The notes beneath the pieces are model-generated. The model worked only from the letters and a program-made list of their open reading frames with translations, was not told the origin of the DNA and did not search any database. From Siphlonurus alternatus (Eukaryota > Arthropoda > Insecta > Ephemeroptera > Siphlonuridae): a stretch of DNA of 64,000 nucleotides. This document shows positions 60,690-64,000 of the stretch, piece by piece (position 1 is the stretch's first letter; each line of letters starts with the position of its first letter). Where the stretch lies: positions 8,791,094 to 8,855,093 of the forward strand of contig OX463786.1 of assembly GCA_949825025.1 (NCBI GenBank). Direction: 5' to 3'. Position numbers and translations under genes: made by a program.

Positions 60690-61062
60690 TAGAGGACATA
60701 AAGGACCAAGAGATGGTGCTGACGTCTGAAAATTTTGTTCTTTGCATCGAAGATACGGCAATACCTATAGCATGGGGAGAATCACAAAAATTATCAAATT
60801 TCTAGGAAAGAAATCACTTACGAACATGAAATATTTTTTATATTTGTCTGAAAGTATTTGACAACTAATTATAGTGTTGTCATTTCTGTAAAATTATGCT
60901 GTGGCTGCTGACGGAGCATTTACATGATTTTACAATGTTAACAGGGAACAGATTATCATGGTGTTCCCTGATGTTAATAATATACAGCAATTCCTAGCCA
61001 GACGCACGTAGTTCCTGCAGTTACCACTAGGTTCGCACTAACTTTATGACGCCATTATAGTG
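60690..61062 (-). repeat. about 380-bp interspersed repeat, copy 3, with a 29-bp insertion
   Basis: Inverse orientation of the copies at 32.7 and 42.1 kb: AGAGGACATAAAGGACCAAG, GCATCGAAGATACGGCAAT, GTTCCTGCAGTTACCACTAG, GCACTAACTTTATGACGCC. It is interrupted at 60942-60970 by a short inverted-repeat insert described separately. Confidence 0.7.
60942..60970. mobile_element. 29-bp insertion with 9-bp inverted ends and 7-bp target duplication
   Basis: The ends CAGGGAACA and TGTTCCCTG enclose 11 bases and are flanked by ATGTTAA on both sides (60935-60941, 60971-60977). The two other copies of the host repeat have one uninterrupted ATGTTAA at this point, so they serve as empty sites. The CAGGG ends recall hAT-type termini, but the element is far shorter than usual. 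Confidence 0.65.
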
Positions 61063-61069
61063 TATTTCC

Positions 61070-62165
61070 CCTCGATTTTGAGGATATTCGATGGTTTAAA
61101 AAACATTGAAAAAACAAAACTCTAGGTCCTCTAACCAAAATGCAGTTACAAAATTTCAAGGAGATTTAAATTCTCTTATCAGAAAAATAATCTATTTTAT
61201 TCCAGGGTGTTATTAAATTTTATTTTGATTTTAAGTTCAGCACTTTCAAGTAGCCAATTTACATTCCATCTTATGTGATAGAAACTGAAAGGTGTTGCTT
61301 CTCTGATCAAACGCATGTAATACAACATCATGTGAGACTAGTTCAATCCACACCAACTTGTAATGCTATTTAAGACATATCTATTTTAGTTCGATGTGGG
61401 AGTTTTACGTAGCATGTTGACCTTACCATGTTTAATTTTCAAGAATATCTCTACTGTGAAATTATTAATTCTGTTCACTTGTTCACTTAAAAGTGAACCT
61501 CTCTATTGATATTATGTAATTAAAAAACTAAAATTAATAATAATACTTACAGATGTACATTTGTTAGCAGAAAATTGAATTGTATATTTTTATTTTACGC
61601 ATTTATTTTACGATTCGAAAATTAAAATCTTACATCTAACGTTATTCAAACAAGTGTGGTATCAAGCTTGCATTTCTACTGTAGATGGTCTTAAACATGA
61701 AAATTGATTATAAATATTATAAATTTTTAATTAAATTTGATTAAATAATAATTACATATTCTGCTGTTTTATTAAAAAAATTATTTAAAAAAATAAATTT
61801 TTATTTTTTTATACATGTAGTAACAATTTTAAAAACTATTATGGGGGACATTCACGAAGCACTTTAACGTACACTTTAGTCTCGATTTTTATCCCTGATG
61901 CTAAACCAGGGGCTAACCATATGTTTAGTTCCTGGTTTAACACCAGGGATAAAAATCGAGGCTTAAGTAGGGGTTTAAGTGCTTCGTGATGTCCCTTCAT
62001 ATATTTTTATTCATAAAAAATTATTTTTTTCTAAAAAAAAAAGGGATATATTTTGTTATTTTGGGCAACATGTATTGTGGATGAAATTAAGTTATCGCTT
62101 AATGACGATGCGCATAAAATATATCAATCTTAAATACTTGCAATGAACCTTAAATTAAATGTAAA
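61070..62165. other. AT-rich stretch with one MITE
   Basis: Apart from the MITE at 61843-61995, no gene or repeat recognised. Confidence 0.4.
61843..61995. mobile_element. GGGGCATTCAC-type MITE
   Basis: Left GGGGGACATTCACGAAGCAC, CTCGATTTTTATCCCTGATG; right CACCAGGGATAAAAATCGAG, GTGCTTCGTGATGTCCC. Its arms match the second hairpin of the element at 34932-35253. Confidence 0.7.
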
Positions 62166-62169
62166 GATT

Positions 62170-62652
62170 GGGGTACTGACCGGTATTTGAGTTAGCAATA
62201 CTAGTAAAAATTACTGTGAATTCTATGAAGAACGAGCCCTATTAGAGCACTCTACGACAATTTGCTGATTTTATATGAATTTTTAAAACTTTTTTTGATG
62301 ACGTCATAGCATTGAATCTTAAATGGGACAATGCATCAGTTAACATTGCTAAAATGAAAAGTTATTGAGGTAGGAATTTGAAACCTTCATTATCGTGATT
62401 CTAGCACCTAAAAATCATGCAAATGAAGTTTTGGTTACATTTCACTATTAAGTATGGGATTTGGCAATGTTAACTGATCAATTTTCCCATTTAAGATTCA
62501 ATGGTATGACGTCATTTTTGAGAGGTTTTAAAAATTCATATAAAATCAGGAAATTGTCGTAGAATGCTGTAATAGGGCTTGTTCTTCATGAAATTCTCGT
62601 GCCTTTTGAAATATTGACAAAAACTTGAAACTTTTTTTTTGGTCAGTACCCC
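62170..62652. mobile_element. separate foldback with TGACGTCA arms
   Basis: Left GGGGTACTGACC, GACAATTTGCTGATTTTATA, GATGACGTCATAGCATTGAA; right TTCAATGGTATGACGTCATT, TATAAAATCAGGAAATTGTC, GGTCAGTACCCC. About 480 bp; it shares only the CRE palindrome with the family above. Confidence 0.65.
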
Positions 62653-63002
62653 ATTATTACTCAGTATGTATAAATTTCAATATTTTCCCCAATTTCACAA
62701 GTAAAAAGCTAGTTCAGTGGTCAAAAGCTTTCAATATCTAACCAAAACCAATTTATTTTTATATTTTCATATCCTGTAATAAAATTTAGTTTAAAGAAAG
62801 TAAGTACTAAAAATTTTAGTGTGAAAAAAGACATAATTATATTTGCTTTGAAGTACGTGATGAAATTTGCTCTTTCTTTGATATTGGAGTTCATCTAATA
62901 TACACAAAATTGTAAGAGATGATGGTTAGACTCATTTCGTGCGTGGACATGTCATATGATTTATGACTTTAGGGGTTGGTTTGTGTCACTCTATACCAAG
63001 TT

Positions 63003-63007
<5 letters not shown>

Positions 63008-63080
<73 letters not shown>
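63008..63080. repeat. (CT)n microsatellite
   Basis: About 73 bases of pure CT. ORFs on both strands here are artefacts. Confidence 0.95.
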
Positions 63081-63084
<4 letters not shown>

Positions 63085-63311
63085 TATCTCATCCATCAAC
63101 ATCAGTTTTTTTTTATTGTTTACATAACACCAAGGTGAAATAAATATAAGAAGGTATATCTTAAAAATCTTCAAGATGTTCAATATAAGTTATAAATTCT
63201 AAAATTTAATAATTAATGGTTGTATTTATAGTGAATAAAAAAGACTGATTAGTGATAACATAAAAATTTCATTTTGTTGATTTTATGATAAAATTCACGA
63301 GTAAGCTAAAC

Positions 63312-63476
63312 CAGGCACGGATCCAGAAAAAAAAAATGGGAGCGGGTGAAGGGGCTTCTCCACAGGGCCAATAAAAAAAATGGAGGGCGGGAAATGTCTA
63401 TAATATTGCCGATGTTAAATAAAAAAAATCAGGGGGGGGGGGAGGGGGCTGCAGCCCTCCCCTGGACCCGCGCCTG
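63312..63476. mobile_element. hAT-like MITE, copy 3
   Basis: CAGGCACGGATCCAG at the left, CTGGACCCGCGCCTG at the right. 8-bp flanks AGCTAAAC (63304-63311) and AGCTGAAC (63477-63484). 165 bp. Confidence 0.84.
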
Positions 63477-64000
63477 AGCTGAACCCTCTTAGCAAAGAAT
63501 TAAGCTGTTAGCAAAGTTGTTATGCAAAACTCATAACTTTTTGTAATTTAATTTTTATAAAATACTAAAAAAAATAAAACTTTTAACGTGTACTTTATTC
63601 ATAAAGATTAAAGATATGATAAAATATTTATGTATCTTTCTGTACAACAAGTTATATATGAATATTCGACACCTTTTTCGACCATGCAGTTACAATTTAC
63701 CTAAATAGGTTAAAATTTCAGACAATTTTAGTGACTGAACATGCCTATATTAAACTTATTAAAATACATGTAAAATTCAAATTATTTATTTTATCCAATT
63801 CCAAATACAAGATGCATATATATACTACATATTATATAGTACACTGCAATGCATCATGTATACCATGCATGCAATGTATATCATATCTAACAAATAAAAT
63901 GTTCAAACATGTGTTATTCACCTGTTCAGGCTGTGCAAATTCTCTATGCTCTGATCATGTCTATAATCCATACTCCAGTTATATCGTAGCCTAGCAGGTC

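Overview
This is a eukaryotic, strongly AT-rich window with spliced genes, long (GA)n/(CT)n microsatellites and very many small non-autonomous transposons. The two recognisable genes (an SLC46-type transporter and a receptor guanylate cyclase), together with 5S-rRNA-headed and tRNA-headed SINEs, point to an arthropod, most likely an insect with a large repeat-rich genome. The species cannot be fixed from sequence alone.

Genes. On the minus strand, 43387 down to 33692, nine exons join in frame with canonical GT/AG boundaries and encode 471 residues of an SLC46/proton-coupled-folate-transporter-like major facilitator protein. A tenth exon at 31755-31662 is a plausible but unproven C-terminus and would make 502 residues. 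On the plus strand, 49508-49970 is the first coding exon (signal peptide plus start of the ligand-binding ectodomain) of a natriuretic-peptide-receptor-like guanylate cyclase; no later exon was found before 64000. The two genes are divergent, with about 6.1 kb between their start codons. Broken or uncertain coding material: a PR/SET (PRDM-type) fragment at 30.4-30.7 kb, an unidentified open segment ending in a stop at 21.2-21.4 kb (minus), and short GC-rich islands at 3.5, 7.1, 17.5 and 22.4 kb.

Repeats fill most of the rest. I see three SINE architectures: two with a 5S rRNA head but different tails, and one with a tRNA head, all sharing a central domain. I also see at least a dozen MITE/foldback families. 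These are a TTAA-flanked 143-bp family; a family ending in GATTCACGAAGCAG; a family ending in GGGGCATTCACAAAGC; a hAT-like family beginning CAGGCGCGGATCC with 8-bp target duplications; a single hAT-like element with a perfect 8-bp duplication; a 294-bp family beginning AATAGAGGCTTCAAG; a Harbinger-like family flanked by TAA; two near-identical ~655-bp palindromes flanked by TA; and a foldback family with five copies whose cores carry TGACGTCA and whose outermost arms differ between copies but are always inverted. At least seven of the nine transporter introns contain such elements.

Layout: 1-3080 AT-rich with little; 3.1-13.6 kb MITEs, foldbacks and 5S-SINEs; 13.6-31 kb mixed MITEs, SINEs and the coding fragments; 31.6-43.4 kb transporter; 43.4-49.5 kb intergenic with foldbacks; 49.5-50.0 kb cyclase exon 1; 50-64 kb intron or intergenic sequence dominated by foldbacks and MITEs. 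No complete autonomous transposon, functional rRNA/tRNA gene, CRISPR array or bacterial-type operon was seen.
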